Shown here piece by piece: positions 34,472 to 43,342 of a stretch of DNA of 64,000 bases (position 1 is its first letter; the number at the start of each line of letters is the position of its first letter). Origin of the DNA: SIG78 sp045587205 (GTDB taxonomy: Bacteria; Verrucomicrobiota; Lentisphaeria; Victivallales; Victivallaceae); NCBI GenBank assembly GCA_045587205.1, contig JAZNBV010000060.1, positions 1 through 64,000 on the forward strand. Reading direction: 5' to 3'. Below the pieces are notes generated by a model, which had not been told where the DNA came from, did no database searches, and saw only the letters and a program-made list of their open reading frames with translations. Both the position numbers and the translations under genes were made by a program.

Positions 34472-34802
34472 GCGCAGTTCTGCCGCCTTCGCGGCGCGGA
34501 GTTGTGCGTGGTGGCGTAGAGTTCTGCCGCCTTCGCGGCGCTGAATTGTGTGTTGCGGCGTGGGGGTCTGCCGCCTTCGCGGCGCGGAGTTGTGCGTTGC
34601 GGCAGTGGGAGATTTTGGGAGATTTTGAGAGGCTTTGGGAAATTTTGGGAGTCTTCTTTGCCGCTTTAAACCCGCGTCGCAATATCAAACCGTATTGCTT
34701 ACAGTAAAGGCGGCAATATTTTCTCCCAAATCCTCCCAATACTTCCCAATACTTCTCAATACATCCCAAGCCGCCATCTACCGTACAGCCCGCGTATGCG
34801 GC
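34467..34802. repeat. Dispersed long intergenic repeat, copy B
   Basis: Same element as 12838-13129. It begins with three tandem units of about 43 bp built on TTCTGCCGCCTTCGCGGCG, then the purine block, the CAATATCAAACCGTATTGC core, the CTCCCAATACTTCCCAATA pyrimidine block and the GCCGCCATCTACCGTAC end. Identity with copy A over the core is nearly complete by eye. Confidence 0.85.
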
Positions 34803-35152
34803 AGTGTGGGAGTTCTGCCGCCTTCGCGGCGCAAAGTTGTGCGTTGCGGCGTGGGAGATTTTGGGAGATTTTGAGAGGCTTTGGGAAATTTTGGGAATCT
34901 TCTTTGCCGCTTTAAACCGGTAAGCAGTATCAAACCGTATTGCTTACATTAAAGGCGGCAATATATTCTCCCAAACCCTCCCAATACTTCCCAATACTTC
35001 TCAATACTTCCCAAGCCGCCATCAACCGTACCGCCCGCGTATGCGGCGCCACCCAAGCCGCCATCTATCATACCGCTCGCGTATGCGGCGCCACTAAAGC
35101 CGCCATCAACCATACCGCCCGCGTATGCGGCGCCACCCAAACGTATGCGGCG
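34803..35152. repeat. Dispersed long intergenic repeat, copy C
   Basis: Directly abuts copy B in the same orientation. It has one TTCTGCCGCCTTCGCGGCG unit, the purine block, a slightly diverged core (AGCAGTATCAAACCGTATTG), the pyrimidine block and an expanded right end. It ends exactly at the ispD stop codon. A C-to-A change (TTAC to TTAA on the minus strand) breaks the minus frame that is open in copies A and B. Confidence 0.85.
35013..35152. repeat. Tandem repeat of about 41-bp units
   Basis: Three full units and one partial unit of AAGCCGCCATCAACCRTACC + GCCCGCGTATGCGGCGCCAC. They are head to tail without spacers, so not a CRISPR. Each contains the palindromic GCCGC..GCGGC, and the array expands the right end of copy C. 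Confidence 0.8.
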
Positions 35153-35860
35153 TTACACTTCAAGGCTGTTGAGGAAATCCAGATCTTCCTGACGGGTTAT
35201 TTTGGGGTTGGGTTCTTTGGAAAAAACCACTTTCACCTGATAGCCGGCGTGGGTGAAAATCGCCGCATCATCGGTAAAAACCGGACTCTCTTCCGCCCCG
35301 GAAAGCAGTTCATCAGAAAGCTGATCCAGGGCATTTTTGTAGCGTAAAAAGCGGAAGACCTGCGGCGTGGCAACTTCTGCAAGTTCACTGCGTACCAGAT
35401 TTTCTTTTATCAACCCCTGACTGTCGATCGATTTAATAGTGTTGGTGGGAACCATTCCGGGAACCGCGCCCCCGGTTTCAATGGCGGCACGGCAGAGTTT
35501 GCGCAGCAGTTCCACGCTTGCCAGCGGCCGCGCTCCATCGTGGATCGCCACCAGATCGAGCTCTTCCGGCAGCATAAATGCGGCATTTGCCACGCTTGCC
35601 AGCCGGGTGGGGCCGCCGAAGGTCCATTTTATATTGTTGTCCGGCAGAAATGAATCAACGGTTTTCCGCATTGCCACCAACTGGTGCTGCGGCGCAGCCA
35701 CCACCAGACAGCCCGGCGTGACCACCGGCAGAAATTTTTCCAGAGTGTGCACCAGCAGCGGTTTATCTTTGTAGATAACCATAAGCTTGTTTTTGCTTCT
35801 GCTGTAACGCGAACCGCTGCCGCCGGCGGCAATGATCATACCGAGAGATTTTTCCAACAT
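35153..35860 (-). CDS. ispD: 2-C-methyl-D-erythritol 4-phosphate cytidylyltransferase
   Basis: A 235-residue MEP-pathway enzyme that joins CTP to methylerythritol phosphate. MIIAAGGSGSRYSRSKNKLM is the nucleotide-binding loop; VAIHDGARPLAS, AVPGMVPTNTIK and ATPQVFRF are family motifs. The start at 35860 has AGGAAAG 5 nt upstream; an ATG ten codons further up lacks one. No ispF or dxr gene is adjacent. The stop codon directly touches the repeat copy C. Confidence 0.93.
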   Translation of the reverse strand: MLEKSLGMIIAAGGSGSRYSRSKNKLMVIYKDKPLLVHTLEKFLPVVTPGCLVVAAPQHQLVAMRKTVDSFLPDNNIKWTFGGPTRLASVANAAFMLPEELDLVAIHDGARPLASVELLRKLCRAAIETGGAVPGMVPTNTIKSIDSQGLIKENLVRSELAEVATPQVFRFLRYKNALDQLSDELLSGAEESPVFTDDAAIFTHAGYQVKVVFSKEPNPKITRQEDLDFLNSLEV

Positions 35861-35999
35861 AACTTTCCTGTAATGAATAAAACTGCTCATCTTTTACCCT
35901 TAAACTATATACTTCAAGTTGAATATTGCAAATTTTGGTATTCAATATTCTCCGAAATGCCGTTTTTGTCAACATTCTCCGGCAAAAGCATTTGATTTT

Positions 36000-36028
36000 T
36001 TGCAAAAACCGGCTACCTTAAATACAAA
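36000..36028 (+). promoter_or_regulatory. Sigma70-type promoter of the amidohydrolase gene
   Basis: TTGCAA and TACAAA separated by 17 nt; the ATG lies 33 nt downstream of the -10, after an AGAAGGAAAG site. Confidence 0.6.
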
Positions 36029-36060
36029 TTGAATTTTTATTACAAAAAGAAGGAAAGATT

Positions 36061-36942
36061 ATGTTTATTGACTGTCACGTTCACGCGCTTGAAACCCCCA
36101 CCTGCGTGCATCCGCAAACCGGCAAACAGCTTATTTCCACTCCGGAAGTGCTGATCGAACGCTACGATGCGGTGAATATTGAAAAAGGTGTGATCCTGCC
36201 GATAGCCTCTTCGGACAGTACCTATTTTACGCAGAGCAATGAAGAAGTTATGCGTATGGCGGCAAAGTATCCCGACCGTTTCATACCTTTCTGCAATATC
36301 GATCCGCGCGCTATGGGCAACACCGGCAGTGCGCCGCTGGTGCCGATCCTTCAATACTACAAAGATCTGGGCTGCAGGGGCGTGGGCGAAGTTACCGCCA
36401 ATATCGATATGGATGATGAACGCGTCCAGAACCTTTTCAAGTGTGTCAACGAAGTCGGTATGGCGCTGACTTTTCACCTTGCCAGCAGAGAACGTTATAC
36501 TTACGGTTTGATCGAAGATATCGGCCTGGTCAAATTGGAAAAAGCACTCCAGAAATATCCCAATATCAAATTTTTCGGTCACAGTCAGGTTTTCTGGTCG
36601 GAAATCGCCGCCAATCCCACGCCGCAGGAACGCGGCTCCTACCCCAAAGGCATAATCACCGAAGAAGGCGCCATCCAGAAATTGATGCGCAAATACCCCA
36701 ATCTCTACGGCGATATATCTGCCGGCAGCGGCTGCAATGCTCTGATGCGCGACGAAGATCACGCAGTAAAGTTCCTCAACGAATTTCAGGACCGGTTGAT
36801 GTTCGGTACTGATATCTGCGCACCGGATACCCCCACTCCGCTGGTCGATTTCCTGTTGAAACTGCGCAAGGAAGAAAAAATCTCCGAAACCGTTTTCCAG
36901 AAAGTTGCACGCGGAAATATCATTCGTCTGCTGGAGCTGTAA
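36061..36942 (+). CDS. Amidohydrolase (ACMSD/amidohydro-rel type)
   Basis: A 293-residue TIM-barrel metal hydrolase. MFIDCHVHALE carries the His-x-His metal motif. MALTFHLASR (metal His), IKFFGHSQVFW (second His) and RLMFGTDICAP (catalytic Asp) follow in the order expected for the amidohydrolase-related family that includes decarboxylases and lactonases. No signal peptide. Substrate unknown; no pathway partner is adjacent. Confidence 0.85.
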   Translation: MFIDCHVHALETPTCVHPQTGKQLISTPEVLIERYDAVNIEKGVILPIASSDSTYFTQSNEEVMRMAAKYPDRFIPFCNIDPRAMGNTGSAPLVPILQYYKDLGCRGVGEVTANIDMDDERVQNLFKCVNEVGMALTFHLASRERYTYGLIEDIGLVKLEKALQKYPNIKFFGHSQVFWSEIAANPTPQERGSYPKGIITEEGAIQKLMRKYPNLYGDISAGSGCNALMRDEDHAVKFLNEFQDRLMFGTDICAPDTPTPLVDFLLKLRKEEKISETVFQKVARGNIIRLLEL

Positions 36943-36960
36943 AATAGAAGTGACGGAAAA

Positions 36961-36985
36961 GTGACGGATTAAATCCGTCACTTTA
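36961..36985 (+). terminator. Hairpin after the amidohydrolase gene
   Basis: GTGACGGAT and ATCCGTCAC enclose TAA, followed by TTTAT. The GTGACGG unit is also repeated just upstream (36950-36956). The T-run is short. Confidence 0.5.
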
Positions 36986-37023
36986 TAACTAACTGAATAT
37001 CAAGCATCAAGGTATAATTTAAT

Positions 37024-37608
37024 ATGAATTACTCTGCTATTCTTGCCAAGCGCCGTACTATCCGTTTTTATCAGCAGAAAAGTGTTGCCGAAAAGCATCT
37101 GGTCAAGATGATCGAAGCCGCCTGCCACGCGCCCTCCGGGGCAAACAATCAAGTTTTGCGTTACACCATTGTCCGCAATAAGGATCTGGTACAGGCGGTT
37201 TTTTATCACACAAAATATGGCGGCAGAGTCACCCCGAAACGCTCTCCGGAATGGGGGGTGAACGCGCCGGCGGCATTTATAGCTGTAAGCGCAGTGAAAA
37301 ATGGCGAAGCGATCAATTCTTCGGTTTACGCCGATGCCGGCGCGGCGATTATGAGTATGCAGTTTCAGGCGGTGGAGGAAAACCTCGGCACTTGCTGGAT
37401 AGGTGCATTCAACGCCAGAGAGACCGCATCGATCCTGGAAACCCCTGCCAATGAGCAGATACTCTATCTGCTGGCGGTGGGCCATCCGGCAGAACACCCT
37501 GTGGAAGATGTTATCGAAGCCGGTGAAGATGTCGGCTATTACCTTGATGAGTTCGACCGTCTGCACGTGCCCAAGTACAAGCCGGAAGCCGTAACGCGCA
37601 TATTGTAA
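37024..37608 (+). CDS. Nitroreductase-family protein
   Basis: A 194-residue FMN-dependent oxidoreductase. LAKRRTIRFYQQKSV near the start binds FMN phosphate, AACHAPSGANNQVLRY is the family signature, and NLGTCWIGAFNA and LLAVGHPAE are the later FMN contacts. Substrate (quinone, nitro compound or other) is not indicated. It is a single gene between two terminator-like regions. Confidence 0.88.
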   Translation: MNYSAILAKRRTIRFYQQKSVAEKHLVKMIEAACHAPSGANNQVLRYTIVRNKDLVQAVFYHTKYGGRVTPKRSPEWGVNAPAAFIAVSAVKNGEAINSSVYADAGAAIMSMQFQAVEENLGTCWIGAFNARETASILETPANEQILYLLAVGHPAEHPVEDVIEAGEDVGYYLDEFDRLHVPKYKPEAVTRIL

Positions 37609-37646
37609 AAGCAGAATTACTCCGGGGATGTTGCAAAACTTTCGCC

Positions 37647-37681
37647 GGGATTGCTTTTATTGTTTCAATAAAAGCAATCCC
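37647..37681. repeat. Palindrome, copy 2 of a short dispersed repeat
   Basis: Perfect 16-bp stems GGGATTGCTTTTATTG and complement with a TTT loop. The CAAAACTTTCG on its left is the reverse complement of the sequence to the right of copy 1 (309-344), so the copies are inverted with respect to each other. Confidence 0.6.
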
Positions 37682-37684
37682 AAC

Positions 37685-37859
37685 TTGTTTATTATAAGTA
37701 AATTGCAATATTTTTTCTGTGAAAATTCACGCTATTGCAAGAAAAAAACTAAAATACTCTGCTGCGGTTTGACAAAATAAAAAAAGGGTGCTGCAAACTT
37801 TTTTAAGGTTTTGCAACACCCCTTTTGTTTATTATAAGTAAATTGCAATATTTTTTCTG
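37685..37859. repeat. Direct repeat flanking a hairpin
   Basis: An exact 35-bp sequence (TTGTTTATTATAAGTAAATT, GCAATATTTTTTCTG) occurs at 37685-37719 and 37825-37859, 140 bp apart. A second pair of related stretches (CTGCTGCGGTTTGACAAAAT at about 37759 and CTGCTTCAGTTTGATAAAAT at about 37876) follows each copy. The terminator hairpin at 37781-37826 lies between. Confidence 0.85.
37781..37826. terminator. Bidirectional terminator between nitroreductase and metG
   Basis: AAAAAGGGTGCTGCAAA pairs with TTTGCAACACCCCTTTT, giving A-runs and T-runs on both sides, suitable for the two convergent genes. Confidence 0.7.
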
Positions 37860-37910
37860 CAAAAACTGAAACATTCTGCTTCAGTTTGATAAAATACTTC
37901 AAGCGTTGTT

Positions 37911-39848
37911 TCAGCCGATGGATACGCCGCTGGGCATATCGCCGTCAACGGTTATCAGGGCAAGCTTTTTGCCGCTTTTTGCCGCCAGAAGCATACCGGC
38001 AGATTCCACGCCGCGGATCTTGGCGGGTTTCAGATTGGCAACGATCACAATGGTTTTGCCAATGATTTCTTCCGGCGTATAATATTGGGCAACTCCGGCG
38101 ACCAGCGGACGCACTTCACTGCCGACTTCGATGGAAAGTTTCAGGAGCTTATCGGCGCCTTCGACCTTTTCGGCAGTCAGAACTTTGGCAGTTTTGAGCT
38201 GCACTTTGGCAAAATCTTCGATCCCGATCAAATCTTCGGCAGCAACGGTGTTGACCGCTTTTTCCGGCGCTTTGGCGGGCGCTGACTTGGCACACACCGG
38301 CTTGGCGGCGGCATCCTCAAGCTGAATACGCATAAAGAGCGCCCCCTTGTCCTGAACCTTGCCGCCGGCAAGCACATTATTGTGATTGTGCAGTGATTTC
38401 AATGTGGCGGGAAGTTCCGGATCCATACCCAGAGCGTCGCGCAGATCGCGCATCTTGCCGGGCATCACCGGGTCAAGCAGAATTGCCACGCGGCGCATTG
38501 TTTCGGCAGCAGTATAGATGACTGTTTCCAAACGCTCGGTATTGCCGGCTTTGGCAAGCGCCCACGGCGCGGCAGCTTCAAAGTAACGGTTGCCGGCGCG
38601 GACAACTTCCAGCACTGCGGCAATACCGGAGTCAAGCGCCACAGCTTCGATGCTCTTTTCCATAGTTGCCAGTGCCTGATCCGCCATTGCCAGCAGTTCG
38701 GTATCTTCCGATTGCATTGCGTGCGGAGCAGGAATAACACCGTTGCAGCTGCGCAGCGCCATTTTCAACACGCGGCTGGCAAGGTTGCCCAAATCGTTGG
38801 CAAGTTCGGAATTGTAGCGGTTGATGAATGCTTCTTCGGTAAAACTGGCATCCGATCCCGGCGACATTGCCGCCAGCAGATAGTAGCGGAACGCATCCAC
38901 GCCCGCCAGTTCGATCATATCCATCGGATTGATGACATTGCCCAGCGATTTGCTCATCTTGGTTTTGCCGGTAAGCCACCAGCCGTGGGCAAAAATGGTT
39001 TTGGGCAGCGGCAGATCCATTGCCTTGAGCATAGTCGTCCAGTAAACAGTGTGCGTAGTAAGGATATCTTTGCCGATCAGCTGGCAGCTGGCGGGCCACC
39101 AGCGGGCAAATTCGGCATCATCCTGCAGATAACCCACGCCGGAGAGGTAGTTCAAAAGTGCATCGAACCACACATAGCATACATAATCTTTGTCAAACGG
39201 CAGTTCTATACCCCACGACATACGCTCTTTGGAGCGCGATATGCAGAGGTCGCCCAGTTCCTGACGCAGAAAACCCAGAGTTTCGTTGGCACGGAACTTC
39301 GGCAGAATAAAATCCGGATGGGTTTCAATATACTCAATAAGCCACTGCTGATAGTTTTTCATCCGGAAAAAATAGTTCGGCTCCACAATCTTGGTTACTT
39401 CGCGGCCGCATTCGGGGCACTTGCCGTCAACCAGGTCTTTTTCGGTAAAAAAGCGTTCATCGCCCACGCAGTACCATCCGACATATTCGGATTTATAGAT
39501 AAGGTCGCGGTCGTAAAGATCCTGCAGCACTTTGCTGACAACTTCTTTGTGATAATCATCGGTCGTGCGGATAAAACGGTCGTTGGTGATGCCGAGTTTT
39601 TTCCAGAGTTCCTTGAATCGCACTACAGTTTCATCACAGTGCTGCTGACAGCCGAGATTGTTTTTTTCGGCAGCTTTCTGCACTTTCTGACCGTGTTCAT
39701 CGGTACCGGTCAGGAAAAAAGTTTCATCGCCGGCGGAACGGTGGAAACGCGCCAGCACATCTGCCAGCACCGTAGTATAGGCGTGACCGATATGCGGTTT
39801 GTCATTTACATAGTAAATAGGCGTAGTTACATAAAATTTATTATCCAT
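37911..39848 (-). CDS. metG: Methionyl-tRNA synthetase
   Basis: A 645-residue class I synthetase. HIGH at 19-22, KMSKS at 297-301, and a single zinc knuckle half CPEC (144-147) with an earlier C-poor knuckle, as in the one-zinc or zinc-reduced bacterial group. The C-terminal 110 residues (from about 535: IGIEDFAKVQLKTAKVL) form the dimerising tRNA-binding domain of the Trbp111/CsaA type, joined by an Ala/Pro/Lys linker. RBS GGAGG lies 10 nt before the ATG. It charges tRNA-Met in the cytoplasm. Confidence 0.96.
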   Translation of the reverse strand: MDNKFYVTTPIYYVNDKPHIGHAYTTVLADVLARFHRSAGDETFFLTGTDEHGQKVQKAAEKNNLGCQQHCDETVVRFKELWKKLGITNDRFIRTTDDYHKEVVSKVLQDLYDRDLIYKSEYVGWYCVGDERFFTEKDLVDGKCPECGREVTKIVEPNYFFRMKNYQQWLIEYIETHPDFILPKFRANETLGFLRQELGDLCISRSKERMSWGIELPFDKDYVCYVWFDALLNYLSGVGYLQDDAEFARWWPASCQLIGKDILTTHTVYWTTMLKAMDLPLPKTIFAHGWWLTGKTKMSKSLGNVINPMDMIELAGVDAFRYYLLAAMSPGSDASFTEEAFINRYNSELANDLGNLASRVLKMALRSCNGVIPAPHAMQSEDTELLAMADQALATMEKSIEAVALDSGIAAVLEVVRAGNRYFEAAAPWALAKAGNTERLETVIYTAAETMRRVAILLDPVMPGKMRDLRDALGMDPELPATLKSLHNHNNVLAGGKVQDKGALFMRIQLEDAAAKPVCAKSAPAKAPEKAVNTVAAEDLIGIEDFAKVQLKTAKVLTAEKVEGADKLLKLSIEVGSEVRPLVAGVAQYYTPEEIIGKTIVIVANLKPAKIRGVESAGMLLAAKSGKKLALITVDGDMPSGVSIG

Positions 39849-39912
39849 AGAACAACATCCTCCATTTTATTATTTTATTATTACTTTAATAATTTAATAC
39901 GTTTTTTGATTA

Positions 39913-39940
39913 TTGCAATATCCGATAGTCAGGTTATATT
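39913..39940 (+). promoter_or_regulatory. Promoter of pepF, with a -35 box that is palindromic
   Basis: TTGCAA and TATATT are separated by 16 nt. TTGCAA reads the same on both strands, so the box could serve as a shared -35 for the divergent metG, whose -10 (AAATTA) would be weak. Confidence 0.55.
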
Positions 39941-39978
39941 ACCAAAAAGCATTTTTTTAATACAAAAGGCAGCATACT

Positions 39979-41775
39979 ATGAGCAAAAAAGTTCTTGAAC
40001 GCAAAGATATACCGCAGGAATTGACCTGGGATCTCACTTTGATGTACAGCAATACCGACTCCTGGGAAAAGGATTTTGCCCGCCTGACAGAGCTGGTGAA
40101 AGAATGCACCGCTTTTCAGGGGCGTCTGGCAGAGAGCGCCGCAACCTTGCGCGATGCCCTGCAGGCCCTGGACAATATGGAGCGCTCCCTGGACAAACTC
40201 TACACCTACGCGCATCTGCTCCACGATCAGGATACCGGTGACTCGGTGGGCAGAACACTGGAAAACCGTGCTTCGGCACGCGCTGCGGAAATTTCAGCAG
40301 AGTGTGCGTGGTTTGAACCGGAACTGCTGGCGATCGATGAAAATGTGATGCAGCAGTTCCTACAGGAAGATGTTCTGCAATTTTACAAACCCTCTATTGA
40401 AGAGCTTTTCCACGCCCGGAAGCACACACTCTCGGCGCCGGAAGAACGCATTTTAAGTGCGCTTTCTGACGTGCTCGGCGCCCCGGGCGAAATCTACGAA
40501 ACCCTGACCGATGCAGATATGCGTTTCCCGGAAGTACGCAATGAAGATGGCAAACGACTGGAACTTACACACGGCAGTTACCGGCGGCTGATGGAGTCCA
40601 ATGACCGCAATGTGCGCAAAAGAGCATTCAAAGCAATGTTTGAAAGCTACAAAAATATTATCAACACCTGTGCTTCCACACTTGATTCCACAGTCAAGCT
40701 TCACGTTTCATCCAGCCGTCTGCGGCACTATGATTCGGCACTTGCCAAGGCGCTTTTTGCTGATGAACTGCCGGAAAAACTCTATCTGAATCTGATCGAT
40801 TCGGTGCATAAGCACATACCCGAACTCACTGAATATCTGCAGTTCCGCAAAAAGAAACTCAAGTTGAAAAAACTTGATATGTACGACCTTTACAACCCTC
40901 TGAAAGCCGCTGAAGAACGTGTTTTCACCTTTGAAGAAGCCAAAACTATGGTGCTGGAAGCCTTCGCAGTAATGAACAGAGAATATACAGATACCGTACA
41001 ACGCGCCTTTGACGAACGCTGGATCGATGTTGCCGAATGCCGCAGAAAGCGTTCCGGAGCCTATTCCAGCGGATGTTATGACAGTGTGCCGTACCTGCTG
41101 CTGAACTTCAACGGCACACTTAACGATGTCTTTACTCTGGCGCACGAGCTGGGACACTCGCTGCACAGTTATTTTTCCAACCGTACCCAGCAGTATCACT
41201 ACGCACATTATCCGATCTTTGCTGCGGAAATAGCCTCCACGACCAACGAACTTCTGCTGCACGATCACCTTATGAAAAAGTATGCTGATGACCCGGATAT
41301 GCAGAGTACACTTCTGGTACATTTGATCGATGAAGTGCGCGCCTGTATCTACCGCCAGACTATGTTTGCGGAATTTGAACTCGATATCCACCGTCTGCAG
41401 GAAAAAGGTACGCCGCTTACAGCTGAACTTTTGAATGAACACTATTATAAACTCAACGATCTTTATTACGGCAACGCGGTCAAAGCCGATGAACTCATCC
41501 GGTACGAATGGGCAAGAATACCCCATTTTTACTACAATTTCTATGTGTTCAAGTACGCCACCGGGTTATCTGCGGCAATGAAATTTGCCGCCAATATCCT
41601 CTCCGGCGATACCGCGCTGCGCGACCGTTATTACGGATTTCTGAAGGCCGGCGACAGCAAACCTGTTCTGGAAATATTGTGCGATGCCGGCGTGGATTTT
41701 GTCAACGGTTCCGTAGTGGAAGATGCCCTTAACAGTTTCGGAAAAATGGTAAAACAACTCAAGAGCGTATTGTAA
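39979..41775 (+). CDS. pepF: Oligoendopeptidase F (M3 family)
   Basis: A 598-residue cytoplasmic zinc peptidase of typical PepF length. HELGH at about 389-393 in TLAHELGHSLHSYF binds zinc, and the third ligand Glu lies in EIASTTNELLL. The N-terminal helical lobe starts RKDIPQELTWDLTLMY, a family signature. It cleaves peptides of about 7-17 residues. The ORF ends 1 nt before pncC. Confidence 0.95.
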   Translation: MSKKVLERKDIPQELTWDLTLMYSNTDSWEKDFARLTELVKECTAFQGRLAESAATLRDALQALDNMERSLDKLYTYAHLLHDQDTGDSVGRTLENRASARAAEISAECAWFEPELLAIDENVMQQFLQEDVLQFYKPSIEELFHARKHTLSAPEERILSALSDVLGAPGEIYETLTDADMRFPEVRNEDGKRLELTHGSYRRLMESNDRNVRKRAFKAMFESYKNIINTCASTLDSTVKLHVSSSRLRHYDSALAKALFADELPEKLYLNLIDSVHKHIPELTEYLQFRKKKLKLKKLDMYDLYNPLKAAEERVFTFEEAKTMVLEAFAVMNREYTDTVQRAFDERWIDVAECRRKRSGAYSSGCYDSVPYLLLNFNGTLNDVFTLAHELGHSLHSYFSNRTQQYHYAHYPIFAAEIASTTNELLLHDHLMKKYADDPDMQSTLLVHLIDEVRACIYRQTMFAEFELDIHRLQEKGTPLTAELLNEHYYKLNDLYYGNAVKADELIRYEWARIPHFYYNFYVFKYATGLSAAMKFAANILSGDTALRDRYYGFLKAGDSKPVLEILCDAGVDFVNGSVVEDALNSFGKMVKQLKSVL

Positions 41776-41776
41776 A

Positions 41777-42247
41777 ATGTATGAAGAACTGGTAAAACTC
41801 ATAAAAGAGCGTTCAGGCAGACTCGCCACCGCCGAATCCTGCACCGGCGGTCTGATCGCCGCTGCGCTGACCGATATACCCGGCGTGTCAGAAATTTACG
41901 CCGGTGGGGTGGTCGCCTATGAAAACGAAGTCAAAAACCGCCTGCTCAATGTACCTCGGGAAATATTTTCCACCGTCGGCGCCGTCAGCAGCGAGTGCGC
42001 CGAAGCAATGGTGCGCGGTGCCGCTGCCGCCCTGCAAACCGATTACGCTGTTGCAACTACCGGGATCGCCGGTCCCGGCGGCGCGGTGCCGGGCAAACCG
42101 GTGGGAACTGTTTATATAGGCTATTATATAGCAGGCAAGGTCTTTACCGAGTGCAATCACTTTGCCGGCAGCCGCAGTGCAGTAAGAGCCGCCGCCGTCG
42201 ATCGTGCACTGAACTATTTGACTGAATTGATAAAAGAGAACTGCTGA
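41777..42247 (+). CDS. pncC: Nicotinamide-nucleotide amidase (CinA C-terminal domain)
   Basis: A 156-residue stand-alone CinA-C protein. RLATAESCTGGLIAAALTD, GGVVAYENEVKNRLL, TTGIAGPGG and GKPVGTVYIG are diagnostic, including the catalytic Ser in AESCTGG. It converts NMN to nicotinate mononucleotide in the pyridine nucleotide cycle, and thus complements the NAD(P)H-hydrate repair enzyme elsewhere in the window. Start follows the pepF stop by 1 nt. Confidence 0.93.
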   Translation: MYEELVKLIKERSGRLATAESCTGGLIAAALTDIPGVSEIYAGGVVAYENEVKNRLLNVPREIFSTVGAVSSECAEAMVRGAAAALQTDYAVATTGIAGPGGAVPGKPVGTVYIGYYIAGKVFTECNHFAGSRSAVRAAAVDRALNYLTELIKENC

Positions 42248-42258
42248 ATAATACAGCT

Positions 42259-43341
42259 TTACAGCGCTTTCAACCGTTTTGCGGCATCGCGGTGACCGAG
42301 TTTTTCTGCCATATTGTAACACTCTCTGGCACGATCAAGGTCGATTGCCGAGCCTTGACCAAGTTCTGCCATAATCCCCAGATTGATCCAGCTGGCGCCG
42401 TTGCCGAGCGCTGCGGCGCGTTCAAAAAAATCCCGCGCTTTATTGTAATCGGGCGGAGTCTGCTTGAAGTAGTACAAACCCAGCCGGTGCAGTGCCGGTG
42501 AAAAATTGAATTTTTCGGCAGCCTGCCGGTAATAAGTCAACGCTTCGCCTTCCCGGGCGGAATTCATCAGCCAGTCACCGTAATTTATCAGGCCTTCAGG
42601 ATCGGCAAGTTCGGCGGCGCGGCGGTAATATCTGCCCGACTGGATGCGGGCATCTTCCGATTCCGGAGCGCGTTTACCGCACAGATAACCCATTGCAGTA
42701 AATGCTTTAGGATAATTATCTCTGATTGCCACTGCCAAAAGTTTGGCGGCGTTTTCGTAATCATTTTCGCGGCCTCTGGAGATATAGAGCATTGCCAGAG
42801 CCACGCGTGCTTCGGCATTGTTCTGCCGGATGGCGTGCATATAAAATTCCTCTGCCAGTAATTCGCTTTTTTCCACACCCTGACCGTTTTCGTACAACCT
42901 TCCCAGTGCCAGCTGCGCGCCGCTGTGGCCGCCCAGCGCGGCGCTGCGGTAAAAGAGCGCCGCCTGTGCGTGATCTTCGTGCGGCGGCAGTTCATACATC
43001 TGCCCCAGTTCAAATCTGGCGGGAATCGAACCGTACAGAGAAGCCCGCATCAAATTCACCAACACCAGCTCTGCTTCATCTTTAACATTCAATGCACCTG
43101 ATTTGTAAATCAATGCCAGATTGTAGTAACTGTTGCCGTTGCCCAGCGCCCCGGAGCGTTCAAAACACTCCGCGGCATATTTATAATCCCCCGCCGAAGC
43201 AGCAATCAGCCCCTGATTATACAGCTGATTGGATTCATCGCCGCGCGTAACGACCAACGCAATGGCAATCACCGGTAATATGATTACCGGAGTCAGGAGC
43301 ATATAAAGTAATTTGTACTGGGCAAAACCGGAATTTTTCAT
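42259..43341 (-). CDS. Membrane-anchored Sel1/TPR repeat protein
   Basis: A 360-residue protein. One N-terminal membrane helix (LLYMLLTPVIILPVIAIALV) is followed by about eight Sel1-like repeats of 35-40 residues (AALFYRSAALGGHSGAQLAL, then GRLYENGQGV). It is probably a periplasmic or envelope scaffold. A TTG six codons upstream is possible, but ATG at 43341 lies 1 nt after the gph stop and is chosen. It is the last gene of the tsaD-gph operon. Confidence 0.85.
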   Translation of the reverse strand: MKNSGFAQYKLLYMLLTPVIILPVIAIALVVTRGDESNQLYNQGLIAASAGDYKYAAECFERSGALGNGNSYYNLALIYKSGALNVKDEAELVLVNLMRASLYGSIPARFELGQMYELPPHEDHAQAALFYRSAALGGHSGAQLALGRLYENGQGVEKSELLAEEFYMHAIRQNNAEARVALAMLYISRGRENDYENAAKLLAVAIRDNYPKAFTAMGYLCGKRAPESEDARIQSGRYYRRAAELADPEGLINYGDWLMNSAREGEALTYYRQAAEKFNFSPALHRLGLYYFKQTPPDYNKARDFFERAAALGNGASWINLGIMAELGQGSAIDLDRARECYNMAEKLGHRDAAKRLKAL

Positions 43342-43342
43342 A

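Noticed and set aside
35013..35152. CRISPR array
   Set aside because: The repeats are head to tail without spacers and there are no cas genes.
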